Below, piece after piece: positions 32,645 to 40,662 of a DNA stretch of 64,000 nucleotides. A program made the position numbers and the translations under genes. The stretch spans positions 186,001-250,000 of the forward strand of contig NZ_CP176580.1 in assembly GCF_046271865.1 (NCBI RefSeq), read 5' to 3'. Position 1 is the first letter of the stretch; each line of letters starts with the position of its first letter. This stretch comes from Nitrincola salilacus (GTDB lineage: Bacteria; Pseudomonadota; Gammaproteobacteria; Pseudomonadales; Balneatricaceae). The notes below the pieces were generated by a model. It did not search any database. It saw only the letters and a list, made by a program, of their open reading frames with translations, and was not told the DNA's origin.

Positions 32645-35116
32645 TCAGGTAGCGCTGCGCAGTAAGCGGTAGCACTGTTCCAGCAGCAGCGGGCGTCGCA
32701 TGATGATCCCGCTGAGGCAGAAAAACAGTGCTGCGCCCAGTGGCAGTACCACCCAGAGTTGCCAGTGCAACTGTACCGGGATCTTCAGCAGTGTCAGGTG
32801 CAGTGCTCCCAGCGTCAGCTCCGTTGCCAGACTGGCCAGCAACCCTCCGACCAGCCCCAGCAGTAGAAACTCCAGCAGGTCGAGCTGGCGCGTCTGTTTT
32901 GCCGTTGCACCAAGCGTCTGCAGCAGTGCCACTTCATAACGGCGTTGCTCAAGTGCTTGCAGCAGCGTGACTATCAGCAGCAACCCCCCGCAGATCAGAC
33001 TCATTGCCAGAATCAGCGCCGAACTGTCACCCAGGCGTTTGAGCCAGAGCGCCGCTTGTTGCAGCAACTGATCGATATCGATCAACGTCAGTGATGGAAA
33101 GGCGCGCAGCATATCGTTAACCAGCTGCTGCTTTTCACTCTCGAGGTGGAAGCTGGTGATAAATGTGGCCGGGAAGGATTCCAGGGCTCCCTGATTGAAG
33201 ATGACATAAAAGTTCGGTTGAAAGGACCCCCATTCCACTTGCCTCAGGTTGGTGATACGCGCTTCAAGAGGCAACCCGCCTATGTCGAAGCCCAGAGTGT
33301 CGCCCAGAGACAGGCCCAGCTCGTCTGCCATCTCCTGCTCGACCGATACTTCCGCTTCAGTGGTGTCTGAGGACCACCAGGTGCCTGCTGTCAGCGGATT
33401 GTTGTCTGGCGCTTGTGCAGCCCAGCTCAGGTTCAATTCACGATTAAGCGTATTGTGCTCCAGTTGCTCCTCGTTCATCTGCGGCCGAATAGGCTCACCA
33501 TTGAGCGAGTTGATACGTCCCCGCACCATAGGGTAGAGCAGACTGTCGATCTCGTGAGTGGCAAAAAAGTCGTCCAGATCATCCTTCTGCCAAGGCTGGA
33601 TGTTGACGACAAAATAGTTTGGTGTATCCACCGGCAGCTGTTCTTGCCAGGATTCCAGCAGATCGGTGCGGCTGATCCAAACTACACTGAGCAGTGTCAG
33701 CAATAGAACCAGTACCGCTGACTGCAGGCGATGCCAGCGTCGTTGCTGGCGCAGGCGCATCGACAACAACCGCCCCAGCAACAGCCGCTTGGCAAGTGGT
33801 CGTGTCAGCAAGAGTAGTGCTTGCTGAGTGACCCATCCGAACAAGGCACCACCTGCCAGCAGCAGTACCAGCAGAGCCAAGGCGGCCATATACTCTTCGA
33901 GAAAAGCAAGCAATACAACGCCCAGCAGTATCAGGCAAGTCAGGTACAGCAGGCTGGCGCGCTTATCCTGAGGTGCCCCATCGCCGCGAAACAGATGCGA
34001 TACGGGAACGCGTGCCAGCTGCAGAATCGGTGGCAGGCCGAGCAACACCAGGAGTGCAAGCCCCAGTGCGGCACCGCTGAAGTAGCGCAGAGGTGCCGCT
34101 GCAGGCAGCGCCTGAGGTAGCAGATCTTCCAGCCACCCGATGACCAACTGCTCGAGCAGCAGCCCGGTGGCTGTGCCGAGAAGTGCAACGATGGCCCAGG
34201 CCATCAGCAGTTGCAGCAAGTAAAGTCTGATCAGTTGCCTTGGCGGCATGCCCAGGCTCAGCAACAATGCACAGCGTGAAAATTGTCCATTGCTGAAGCG
34301 GCGCAGGCTCAGGGTGATGGTCAGCGCCGCTAACAGCAGTGCGATCAATGCTGTCAGCTTGAGATAGCGCAGACCGTTGCCCAGCGCTGCACCTGTCATG
34401 GGTTGATCATTTTGAAGTGAGTATAGGCGCTCGTCAGTGCGCAGATCCTGTCGCCACTTCTCATCAAGCGTTTCGATGGCGTCCTCGTCTCCCGCCAGTA
34501 GCAGGCGGAACTCGGCTCGGCTGCCGGGAGCAAGAATACCGCTGGCTTCCAGATCCTCTTCATTGATGATCACATGTGGACTGAAGCTGCGAAAGCCTGA
34601 GCCCCGATCCGGTGAACTCTGCAGTACTGCCGTGATCTCAAAGTCTGCATAGCCCAATTGCAAGTTGTCTCCAAGACTCAATCCCAACTGAGTGAATACG
34701 CGCTGTTCGGCCCAGATCTGACCTGGAGCAGGCAGATCATCTGCCTGCTCGGGAGAGGTGATTATCTGGCCTCGAAGCGGGTAGGGTGCGCGTGCCGCAC
34801 GCACAGACACCAACATCATCTCGTCATCCCGCGCCAGCATGCTTGGAAACTGTATGACCTGAGTCATGCTCAGGCCCGCAGCTTCGGCATCGCTGATTCT
34901 TTCCTGATGGATCGGGCGCTGGGCCCGAAGTATCAGATCCGCACCTAGAAGCGCTGCACTCTCTTGTAGTAGTCCGCGCTCCAGACGGTCGGCAAGTAGC
35001 GCCAGAGGGGTGGCGATTGCAATGGCGATCCAGCACGCCAGCAGGAGCGCGCGCCATTCAGTGGTGCGCAGTTGGTTACGCAGCTGGCGCCATGCCAGCC
35101 CGATGGTACCTGTCAT
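32645..35116 (-). CDS. ybbP: ABC transporter permease, YbbP type (FtsX-like)
   Basis: The 823-residue protein has a first span (about 25-45), a large periplasmic MacB-like domain, three spans around 245-350, a central pair near 390-430, a second periplasmic domain, and three C-terminal FtsX-type spans (about 695-800). This duplicated layout matches E. coli YbbP (about 800 residues). Its start overlaps the stop of the ATPase gene by 4 bases. Next to tesA, the pair is thought to handle lipids or lipid-like molecules, but the substrate is unknown. Its stop is 3 bases from the convergent rpiA stop. Confidence 0.9.
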   Translation of the reverse strand: MTGTIGLAWRQLRNQLRTTEWRALLLACWIAIAIATPLALLADRLERGLLQESAALLGADLILRAQRPIHQERISDAEAAGLSMTQVIQFPSMLARDDEMMLVSVRAARAPYPLRGQIITSPEQADDLPAPGQIWAEQRVFTQLGLSLGDNLQLGYADFEITAVLQSSPDRGSGFRSFSPHVIINEEDLEASGILAPGSRAEFRLLLAGDEDAIETLDEKWRQDLRTDERLYSLQNDQPMTGAALGNGLRYLKLTALIALLLAALTITLSLRRFSNGQFSRCALLLSLGMPPRQLIRLYLLQLLMAWAIVALLGTATGLLLEQLVIGWLEDLLPQALPAAAPLRYFSGAALGLALLVLLGLPPILQLARVPVSHLFRGDGAPQDKRASLLYLTCLILLGVVLLAFLEEYMAALALLVLLLAGGALFGWVTQQALLLLTRPLAKRLLLGRLLSMRLRQQRRWHRLQSAVLVLLLTLLSVVWISRTDLLESWQEQLPVDTPNYFVVNIQPWQKDDLDDFFATHEIDSLLYPMVRGRINSLNGEPIRPQMNEEQLEHNTLNRELNLSWAAQAPDNNPLTAGTWWSSDTTEAEVSVEQEMADELGLSLGDTLGFDIGGLPLEARITNLRQVEWGSFQPNFYVIFNQGALESFPATFITSFHLESEKQQLVNDMLRAFPSLTLIDIDQLLQQAALWLKRLGDSSALILAMSLICGGLLLIVTLLQALEQRRYEVALLQTLGATAKQTRQLDLLEFLLLGLVGGLLASLATELTLGALHLTLLKIPVQLHWQLWVVLPLGAALFFCLSGIIMRRPLLLEQCYRLLRSAT

Positions 35117-35808
35117 GCGCTCACCTCATGCAACTGTCCATTGTGCAGACTCAGGCGGCGCTGGCAGCGGGCGGCCAGCTCGGTATCGTGGGTAATCAGT
35201 ACCAGCGTAGCACCCTCCTGCGCATTCAATTGAAACAGCTGGTCAATAATCTGATGGCCTGTTTCTTCATCAAGATTACCCGTAGGCTCATCGGCAAACA
35301 GCAAGCCCGGGCTGGTGGCAAAAGCCCGAGCTATAGCCACACGCTGCTGCTCACCACCGGATAGTTGCGACGGGAAGTGATCCAGTCGCTCTGCAAGGCC
35401 TACCTGCGACAACCAGTGCTTGGCAATCACATCAGGATCCTTGTCGCCTCTGATTTCCAGCGGCAAGCGCACGTTATCCAGGGCATTCAACTCGGGAAGC
35501 AGGTGGAACGACTGGAAGATAAAGCTGATATGGTGAGCGCGCAGCTGTGCCCGGGCTTCATCATCCAGTGTTTCCAGTGCTTTCCCATCGAAGCTGATAC
35601 TGCCCTGACTGGGTGTATCAAGGCCGGCCAGCAGACTCAGCAGCGTTGACTTGCCGGCACCTGAACGTCCTATGATCGCAATGCTTTCACCCTTGCGTAT
35701 ATTCAGATTGAGGTCACTGAAGAGGGTCACACGGCCGCCTTGTGTCGGGAACCATTTTGCGACATTGTGTGCCTCAAGGATGTTATCAGCTGAATTGAGG
35801 TTAGCCAT
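35113..35808 (-). CDS. ybbA: ABC transporter ATPase, YbbA type
   Basis: The start ATG at 35808 (MANLNSADNILEAH) is preferred over upstream in-frame codons. The 231 residues carry Walker A GRSGAGKST, the Q-loop FIFQSFHLLPELNALDNV, signature LSGGEQQR, Walker B LLFADEPTGNLD and the H-loop LITHDTELAARC. It belongs to the LolD/MacB-type family and energises the YbbP-like permease. The start codon overlaps that of tesA on the other strand in the four bases CATG, so each promoter must lie inside the other gene. Confidence 0.93.
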   Translation of the reverse strand: MANLNSADNILEAHNVAKWFPTQGGRVTLFSDLNLNIRKGESIAIIGRSGAGKSTLLSLLAGLDTPSQGSISFDGKALETLDDEARAQLRAHHISFIFQSFHLLPELNALDNVRLPLEIRGDKDPDVIAKHWLSQVGLAERLDHFPSQLSGGEQQRVAIARAFATSPGLLFADEPTGNLDEETGHQIIDQLFQLNAQEGATLVLITHDTELAARCQRRLSLHNGQLHEVSA

Positions 35809-36409
35809 GCGTATTGTCTTATCCCTGTTAATGGTCATATTTCTGGCCATGCCATTGCACGCCGGTACAATTCTGGTGCTGGGCGACAGCTTGTCTGCCG
35901 CGTATGGAATATCTCAGCAACAGGGCTGGGTCACCCTGCTTGAAAAACGCCTGCAGGATCAAGGCTATGCTTATTCAGTCATCAATGCCAGCAGCAGCGG
36001 TGAAACTACCAGCGGGGGCTTGAATCGATTACCAGCACTGCTGGAGAGGCATCAACCCGACTGGGTGCTGGTGGAGCTAGGGGGCAATGATGGCCTGCGT
36101 GGTCTGCCTCTGCCGGTCATAAGCAATAATCTGAGTCAGTTGGTGGAGCTGCCACTGGATGCCGGTGCTCAGGTGCTGTTGATCGGTATACGTCTGCCAC
36201 CCAATTATGGAGCTCGCTATGGTGACTCCTTTTTCGAACTCTATGCCGATATAGCAGACCAGTATAAGGTTGAAAGAGTTCCGTTTATGTTGGAAGGTGT
36301 CGCGCTGGACTGGGATCTGATGCAGGATGACGGTATTCATCCCAATGCTCAGGCGCAGCCAATGATTCTGGATACAATCTGGCAACATCTGGAGCCATTA
36401 TTACGCTAA
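35807..36409 (+). CDS. tesA: Multifunctional acyl-CoA thioesterase I / GDSL arylesterase
   Basis: The ATG at 35807 follows GAGG at a 7-base distance. The 200-residue precursor has a signal peptide (about 1-20, ending MPLHA) and the SGNH-hydrolase blocks: block I VLGDSLSAAYG with the nucleophilic serine, block II Gly in SSSGETTSGG, block III GGNDGLRG, and block V DGIHPNAQAQ with the catalytic Asp and His. It is a periplasmic esterase/thioesterase/lysophospholipase. Divergence from ybbA is the same order as in E. coli. Confidence 0.95.
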   Translation: MRIVLSLLMVIFLAMPLHAGTILVLGDSLSAAYGISQQQGWVTLLEKRLQDQGYAYSVINASSSGETTSGGLNRLPALLERHQPDWVLVELGGNDGLRGLPLPVISNNLSQLVELPLDAGAQVLLIGIRLPPNYGARYGDSFFELYADIADQYKVERVPFMLEGVALDWDLMQDDGIHPNAQAQPMILDTIWQHLEPLLR

Positions 36410-36447
36410 ACTAGGCAGCTTTGCTGATAACACTTCGGGAAGACGAG

Positions 36448-36993
36448 ATGAAATTAACCAAAATGCTGAGTGCTGGCCTGTTGCTGCCGGTGGCACTGCT
36501 GATTTCGGCCTGTGGTACGCTGGATGATATATCCATTCCTTACCTGACCCCAGCCGCGGCGCCAGAGACACGGACGATACCTGTGGTTGCAGAAGAGGTG
36601 CCAGCAGAGCCGGTGATCACGCCGATCATTACTACACTGGAGTGGAACCCGAGCTTTTCTCAGCCGATTCGTCAGTTGGAACAAGTCTTGACCGAAACAG
36701 CTGAGCAGAATGAGCTGAACCGGACCATCTCAAATCTGTCGCATCTTTATGATGCCCAGCTTTATGTACTGTTTCATGACTTGTTGGACTACCTGCCTGA
36801 GCAGGCTCGCTTTAATGAGGTTGAAGAGCAAAACAAGTGGTTGGACATGCGGATGACTCAGGCAACCAGCTCATTCAATCGATACGACGGTGGTGACATA
36901 GGTGTTTACCATGCAGGCGTGACGTTCATCGCTCTGACAAAAGAGCGAATCGAGATTATCGCGCGTCGCCTGGATCAGGTGGCGGTGCGCTGA
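36448..36993 (+). CDS. Uncharacterised lipoprotein
   Basis: The ATG at 36448 (MKLTKML) is used, with GGGA upstream. The 181-residue protein has a lipobox ending ISAC (C22), then a Pro/Val/Glu-rich linker (about 35-65) and a helical domain with LYDAQLYVLFHDLLDYLP and ITKERIEII-like spacing near the C-terminus (FIALTKERIEIIARRL). The Trp-Asp-...-Tyr-...-LTKER pattern faintly recalls LprI-type lysozyme inhibitors, but the paired cysteines are missing, so no function is claimed. It lies 38 bases after tesA, probably cotranscribed. Its 3' end overlaps the convergent methyltransferase gene by 38 bases. Confidence 0.72.
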   Translation: MKLTKMLSAGLLLPVALLISACGTLDDISIPYLTPAAAPETRTIPVVAEEVPAEPVITPIITTLEWNPSFSQPIRQLEQVLTETAEQNELNRTISNLSHLYDAQLYVLFHDLLDYLPEQARFNEVEEQNKWLDMRMTQATSSFNRYDGGDIGVYHAGVTFIALTKERIEIIARRLDQVAVR

Positions 36994-37678
36994 GTAGTTG
37001 CCAGACCGCCTGGCCACTGTTGCGATACTTCTGTTCGAAAGGTGTCATGGCTGGTTCATTCGGTACGGGTGTGATCTGGCTATCAACACCATACAGCGCT
37101 AATGCGCTGGCCAGCTCCTTAAGATAGATCAGCCAGTTGCTGCGACAATGGATGGTGCCTCCCAGCGTGACGAAATGAGGGAAAACCGGATGCCCATGGA
37201 AACGGCGTTGTAGCTGCTGAGGCTTCGGGTAGGGGTTGGGGTAGAGCAGAAAGTGATGCTCCGGCTTCCATTCAGCCGCAGCTGCAAGGCGCCAGAAATC
37301 AACCAGATCAGTTCTGATCAGATGAGCATTGTCGGGCAGGGGGGGCTGACGTTGACGCGACAAACGATCTTCAGAGCGATCCAGCCCCAGTACCAGATGA
37401 TCTGGATAATTCCGGGCGATCACGCGGGTGCTGTCACCAACTCCACAGCCTGAGTCCAGTATCAGTGGTCCGCCATGGGCGCACAGATATTCACTGGCGC
37501 GATCGAAGGCTAGCTGATTGAAGTCGGCCACAGGCTTATTGAACACGGCATCACGGTAGCGTTGTAGCAGAGCTGCAAGGCCGGGGTGAACATCACTCTG
37601 GCTTGAGGTGACCGGACGTGAGTTACCTTCAGGGTGAGTGTCTGTAGATGAAGTGTCTATAGAGAGAGTTTTTGTCAT
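36956..37678 (-). CDS. TrmB-like SAM-dependent methyltransferase
   Basis: The 240-residue protein carries a class I SAM motif LDSGCGVGDSTRVIARNYPD (about 72-91), motif II LGLDRSEDRL, and the segment HFLLYPNPYPKPQQLQRRFHGHP, which resembles the TrmB F(F/Y)PDPW.K..H.KRR block. TrmB makes 7-methylguanosine at position 46 of tRNA. The usual PDPW is PNPY here, so it is a diverged relative and the substrate may differ. An N-terminal Ser/Thr-rich stretch of about 30 residues may be disordered. Confidence 0.75.
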   Translation of the reverse strand: MTKTLSIDTSSTDTHPEGNSRPVTSSQSDVHPGLAALLQRYRDAVFNKPVADFNQLAFDRASEYLCAHGGPLILDSGCGVGDSTRVIARNYPDHLVLGLDRSEDRLSRQRQPPLPDNAHLIRTDLVDFWRLAAAAEWKPEHHFLLYPNPYPKPQQLQRRFHGHPVFPHFVTLGGTIHCRSNWLIYLKELASALALYGVDSQITPVPNEPAMTPFEQKYRNSGQAVWQLLSAPPPDPGDAR

Positions 37679-37690
37679 GGGATAAGTGCG

Positions 37691-37716
37691 GCCGCCGACT
37701 CAGATGCGCCGGCGGC
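37691..37716. terminator. GC-rich hairpin between sodB and the TrmB-like gene
   Basis: GCCGCCG (37691-37697) pairs with CGGCGGC (37710-37716). It lies 37 bases after the sodB stop (minus strand) and upstream of the TrmB-like gene. There is no clear U-tract, so attenuation or partial termination is a guess. Confidence 0.4.
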
Positions 37717-37753
37717 AGAGGTCTACCCCAGAGGAGCAGACCCTGCAGGGGCC

Positions 37754-38338
37754 TTACTTGGTGAAATTTTCGTTCACGAAGTCCCAGTTTACCAGCGCCC
37801 AGAAGGCATTCAGGTAGTTTGGACGCACGTTGCGGTAGTCGATGTAGTAAGCGTGTTCCCACAGGTCGACTGTCAGCAGTGCGGTCTGACCGTTAGTCAT
37901 TGGCGTGCCGGCGTTGCTGGTGTTGACGATCTCCAGTGAGCCATCGGCATTTTTAACCAGCCAGGTCCAGCTGGATCCGAAGTTATTCACAGCCTTGTCG
38001 TTCAGTTCGCTCTGGAAAGCTTCAAAAGAACCCCATTTTGCATTAATAGCATCAGCAATCGGACCAGTTGGCGCGCCGCCACCGTTTGGTGACAGGCAGT
38101 GCCAGTAGAATGTGTGGTTCCAGATCTGTGCAGCGTTGTTGAAAACGCCACCGGCAGGTGCTGATGTGATGATCTCTTCCAGCGTTTTGCCTTCGTACTC
38201 AGAACCGGGGAGCAGGCCGTTCAGCTTGTCTACGTAGGTTTTGTGGTGTTTGCCGTGGTGGTATTCAAGCGTTTCTGCAGAGATGTGAGGTTGCAGTGCA
38301 TCTTTGGCATATGGCAGTGCTGGCAGTTCAAAACTCAT
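37754..38338 (-). CDS. sodB: Iron superoxide dismutase
   Basis: The enzyme converts superoxide to H2O2 and O2 in the cytoplasm. The metal ligands are visible: H27 (LEYHHGKHH), H75 (NHTFYW), D158 and H162 (DLWEHAYYIDYRN). The glutamine and tyrosine pattern (AAQIWNHTFY and FGSSWTWLV) is that of iron rather than manganese enzymes, and 194 residues is standard. The 5' leader contains nested palindromes and lies in a 261-base gap; iron-dependent control through a small RNA is common for sodB but not shown here. Confidence 0.97.
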   Translation of the reverse strand: MSFELPALPYAKDALQPHISAETLEYHHGKHHKTYVDKLNGLLPGSEYEGKTLEEIITSAPAGGVFNNAAQIWNHTFYWHCLSPNGGGAPTGPIADAINAKWGSFEAFQSELNDKAVNNFGSSWTWLVKNADGSLEIVNTSNAGTPMTNGQTALLTVDLWEHAYYIDYRNVRPNYLNAFWALVNWDFVNENFTK

Positions 38339-38364
38339 CGTGATTCACCTTATTTGATTTGACA

Positions 38365-38391
38365 GTGTTCTTGAACACAAGTGTGCTTGTG
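38365..38391 (-). promoter_or_regulatory. Overlapping palindromes in the sodB leader
   Basis: GTGTTC-tt-GAACAC (38365-38378) is a perfect inverted repeat, overlapping CACAAG-tgtg-CTTGTG (38376-38391). Both are 27-53 bases upstream of the sodB ATG on the minus strand. They could be mutually exclusive RNA hairpins or an operator. Confidence 0.45.
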
Positions 38392-38599
38392 CTTAAGTGT
38401 TCTAGCATAAAACTGATTGTTATCAGTGGATGTGACCATCCAAGTGTCTTGATAATAGCACTTAAACCGGGCTGTATCATGGCACAAAATGTGTGGTATT
38501 CGAGGGTCTCAGACGGCAGCAGACCTGTCTGATCACGCCGGAAAATCATGAAACCCTACTGCTATACTGTTGATGGGGGCAGTACCTTGGAAATCAAGG

Positions 38600-39430
38600 T
38601 CAGAGGCTTTCACTCACAGCGCTTTTTTCCAGCAGCAGTTGCAGCAGCTTAGGATCTCCGCAGGCAATAAAGGCTGGATTCAGCAGTGACTCCTTACAGT
38701 TGTAGCGCAACGGCAGGTAGGTTCGCAGATTGCACAGTACTCCGCCAGCCGCTTCCAGAACTGCCTGTCCTGCGCCGGTATCCCACTCACTGGTCGGTGC
38801 AAGGCGTGGATAGAGGTCTGCTTCTCCTGCGGCAATCAGGCACAGCTTTATGGAACTGCCATAAGCCAGTGTATCTATCTCCTCGCAACAGGAGGCGAGT
38901 CTTTCGGCAAAAGCCTCGGCTTCAGATTTACCATGGCGACGGCTGGTGAGCAGGGTGATTTTTCTGCCTGCCTGGCGCGTATTTATCCTGCTGGTGTGGC
39001 CAGCGGCACGTTGCCATGCAGCGTCACCGCCTCCCCAGTACAGGTGTCCCGATACAGGTACATAAACGATCCCGAACACGGGTTTATCCTGCTCGATCAG
39101 TGCCAGATTGACGGTGAATTCATCATTGCGCTGCAAGAACTCACGTGTGCCATCCAGTGGGTCCAGCAACCAGTAACGATCCCAGTTACGACGGGTCGAC
39201 CAGGGTATTTCGGCAGACTCCTCACTGAGAACCGGTATATCGGGTGTGATACGCTGCAGCCCCTGCAGCAGCAAGTTATGGGCGGCGATATCTGCCGCCG
39301 TGACAGGTGAGTCATCCGTTTTGGTGCTCTCCTGCCATCGATCGATATCATGGTAAATCTCAAGTATGGCCTCTCCGGCCTGCTCACTGAGTTCAAGAAG
39401 TTCCTGAATCAGCTCAGGTGCAATTGCCAT
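38600..39430 (-). CDS. cysQ: 3'(2'),5'-bisphosphate nucleotidase CysQ
   Basis: The 276-residue protein belongs to the inositol monophosphatase superfamily. Metal-binding motifs are visible: DDSPVTAAD (about 39-47), E69-E70 in LSEESAEI, DPLDGTREF (about 90-98) and the C-terminal SEWDTGAGQAVLEAAGG. CysQ hydrolyses 3'-phosphoadenosine 5'-phosphate, recycling a by-product of sulfate assimilation. It is divergent from yrfG, which in other gammaproteobacteria is often near nudE and cysQ. Confidence 0.93.
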   Translation of the reverse strand: MAIAPELIQELLELSEQAGEAILEIYHDIDRWQESTKTDDSPVTAADIAAHNLLLQGLQRITPDIPVLSEESAEIPWSTRRNWDRYWLLDPLDGTREFLQRNDEFTVNLALIEQDKPVFGIVYVPVSGHLYWGGGDAAWQRAAGHTSRINTRQAGRKITLLTSRRHGKSEAEAFAERLASCCEEIDTLAYGSSIKLCLIAAGEADLYPRLAPTSEWDTGAGQAVLEAAGGVLCNLRTYLPLRYNCKESLLNPAFIACGDPKLLQLLLEKSAVSESL

Positions 39431-39493
39431 CTGTTCTCCTTTGGGTCATATCAGCCCATACCTCGTAACCGAGGTGCTGAGCTTGAAACATGA

Positions 39494-39532
39494 CGCTCTT
39501 CTAAATCGCTCTTCAAAATCGCTCTTCAAAAT
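39494..39532. repeat. Three-copy 13-bp tandem repeat
   Basis: CGCTCTTCTAAAT (39494-39506) is followed by two identical copies CGCTCTTCAAAAT (39507-39519 and 39520-39532). It lies in the cysQ/yrfG divergent region, between the two starts, so copy number could affect promoter spacing. Confidence 0.92.
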
Positions 39533-39616
39533 CACTACAGCCGGGGGCATACTAGTTGTACTGTCGTTAATAAACCTGTTACCAAACCCGTTACTGAAAA
39601 GAAGTGTTAACTGATT

Positions 39617-40273
39617 ATGCTTGATTGGCAAGCCATAGATACCGTACTGCTGGATATGGATGGCACCCTGCTTGACTTACATTTTGACTCCCATTTCTGG
39701 CTGGAGTTTCTTCCACTTCGCTATGCCGAGTTTCATCAGATGGATATTGAGCAGGCGCGGGCCTGGTTGCATGAGCGTATCGTCCGTGAGCAGGGGACTC
39801 TGAACTGGTACTGTCTTGATTACTGGACTCGGGAGTTGCAGTTGCCGGTGACCGAACTCAAGCGTGAAGTGGCTGATCGGATCGCTTTTCGCCCTTATGT
39901 TAAGGCGTTTTTGCAGGCGTTGAAAGATCAGCAGTTGCGTTCTGTGATCGTCACCAATGCCCATCAGGGCAGTCTGACGCTTAAAGTGGAGCAGACGAGA
40001 CTGGATCAACTGGTAGATCGAGTGATCTGTTCACATGACCTCAAGGCGGCTAAGGAAGAGCAGCTATTCTGGCAGCGTCTGCAGGCGCTGGAGCCCTTCG
40101 ATCCCGAACGTACCCTGCTGGTGGATGACTCGCTGGCTGTGCTTGGTTCGGCACGTGAGTATGGTATCCGGCACCTGCTCAGCATTCGTCAGCCAGACAG
40201 CAAAGGCCCCAGACGCACTATTACCGAATTTATGGCCATAGACCATTTTGATGAAGTGATGCCAACACGATGA
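39617..40273 (+). CDS. yrfG: HAD-family GMP/IMP nucleotidase YrfG
   Basis: The 218-residue HAD-like hydrolase has motif I DTVLLDMDGTLLDLHFDSHFW with the nucleophilic Asp, motif II VIVTNAH, the conserved Lys in SHDLKAAKEE and motif IV LLVDDSLAVL. The long form ending in FDSHFW is diagnostic for YrfG, which dephosphorylates purine mononucleotides. It overlaps hslR by 4 bases (ATGA), the same order as E. coli yrfG-hslR-hslO. Confidence 0.93.
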   Translation: MLDWQAIDTVLLDMDGTLLDLHFDSHFWLEFLPLRYAEFHQMDIEQARAWLHERIVREQGTLNWYCLDYWTRELQLPVTELKREVADRIAFRPYVKAFLQALKDQQLRSVIVTNAHQGSLTLKVEQTRLDQLVDRVICSHDLKAAKEEQLFWQRLQALEPFDPERTLLVDDSLAVLGSAREYGIRHLLSIRQPDSKGPRRTITEFMAIDHFDEVMPTR

Positions 40274-40662
40274 ACCATGCTGAACATGATGAACGAATCC
40301 GTCTGGATAAATGGCTCTGGGCTGCTCGTTTCTACAAAACGCGCGCGATTGCAAAGCAGATGATTGAGGGGGGGAAGGTCCATTATGATGGCCAGCGTAG
40401 CAAGTGCAGCAAGGCTGTTGAGCTAGGGGCGCATATCCAGATCCGCCAGGGGAATGAGGAAAAAACCGTGATCGTGCTGGCGCTATCAGGCCAGCGACGC
40501 GGGGCGGCAGAGGCTCAGCTGCTTTATTGTGAAACAGAGGATAGTCAGTCGCAGCGGGAGGCGAAGGCCGCGCAGCGTAAGATGCACGGTTCGGCTCCTG
40601 ATGCAAAGCCAGACAAGAAGAGTCGACGCGAGTTGTTGCGCGTTAAGGGGAGCTGGGATTAG
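40270..40662 (+). CDS. hslR: Ribosome-associated heat-shock protein Hsp15
   Basis: The 130-residue basic protein begins with an S4 RNA-binding domain (RIRLDKWLWAARFYKTRAIA at about 9-28, then GGKVHYDGQR). Hsp15 binds stalled 50S subunits still carrying nascent chains and helps recycle them. The Lys/Arg-rich C-terminal tail (REAKAAQRKMHG) is family-typical. Coupled to yrfG by overlap; its 3' end overlaps the convergent PAP2 gene by 20 bases. Confidence 0.95.
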   Translation: MNHAEHDERIRLDKWLWAARFYKTRAIAKQMIEGGKVHYDGQRSKCSKAVELGAHIQIRQGNEEKTVIVLALSGQRRGAAEAQLLYCETEDSQSQREAKAAQRKMHGSAPDAKPDKKSRRELLRVKGSWD

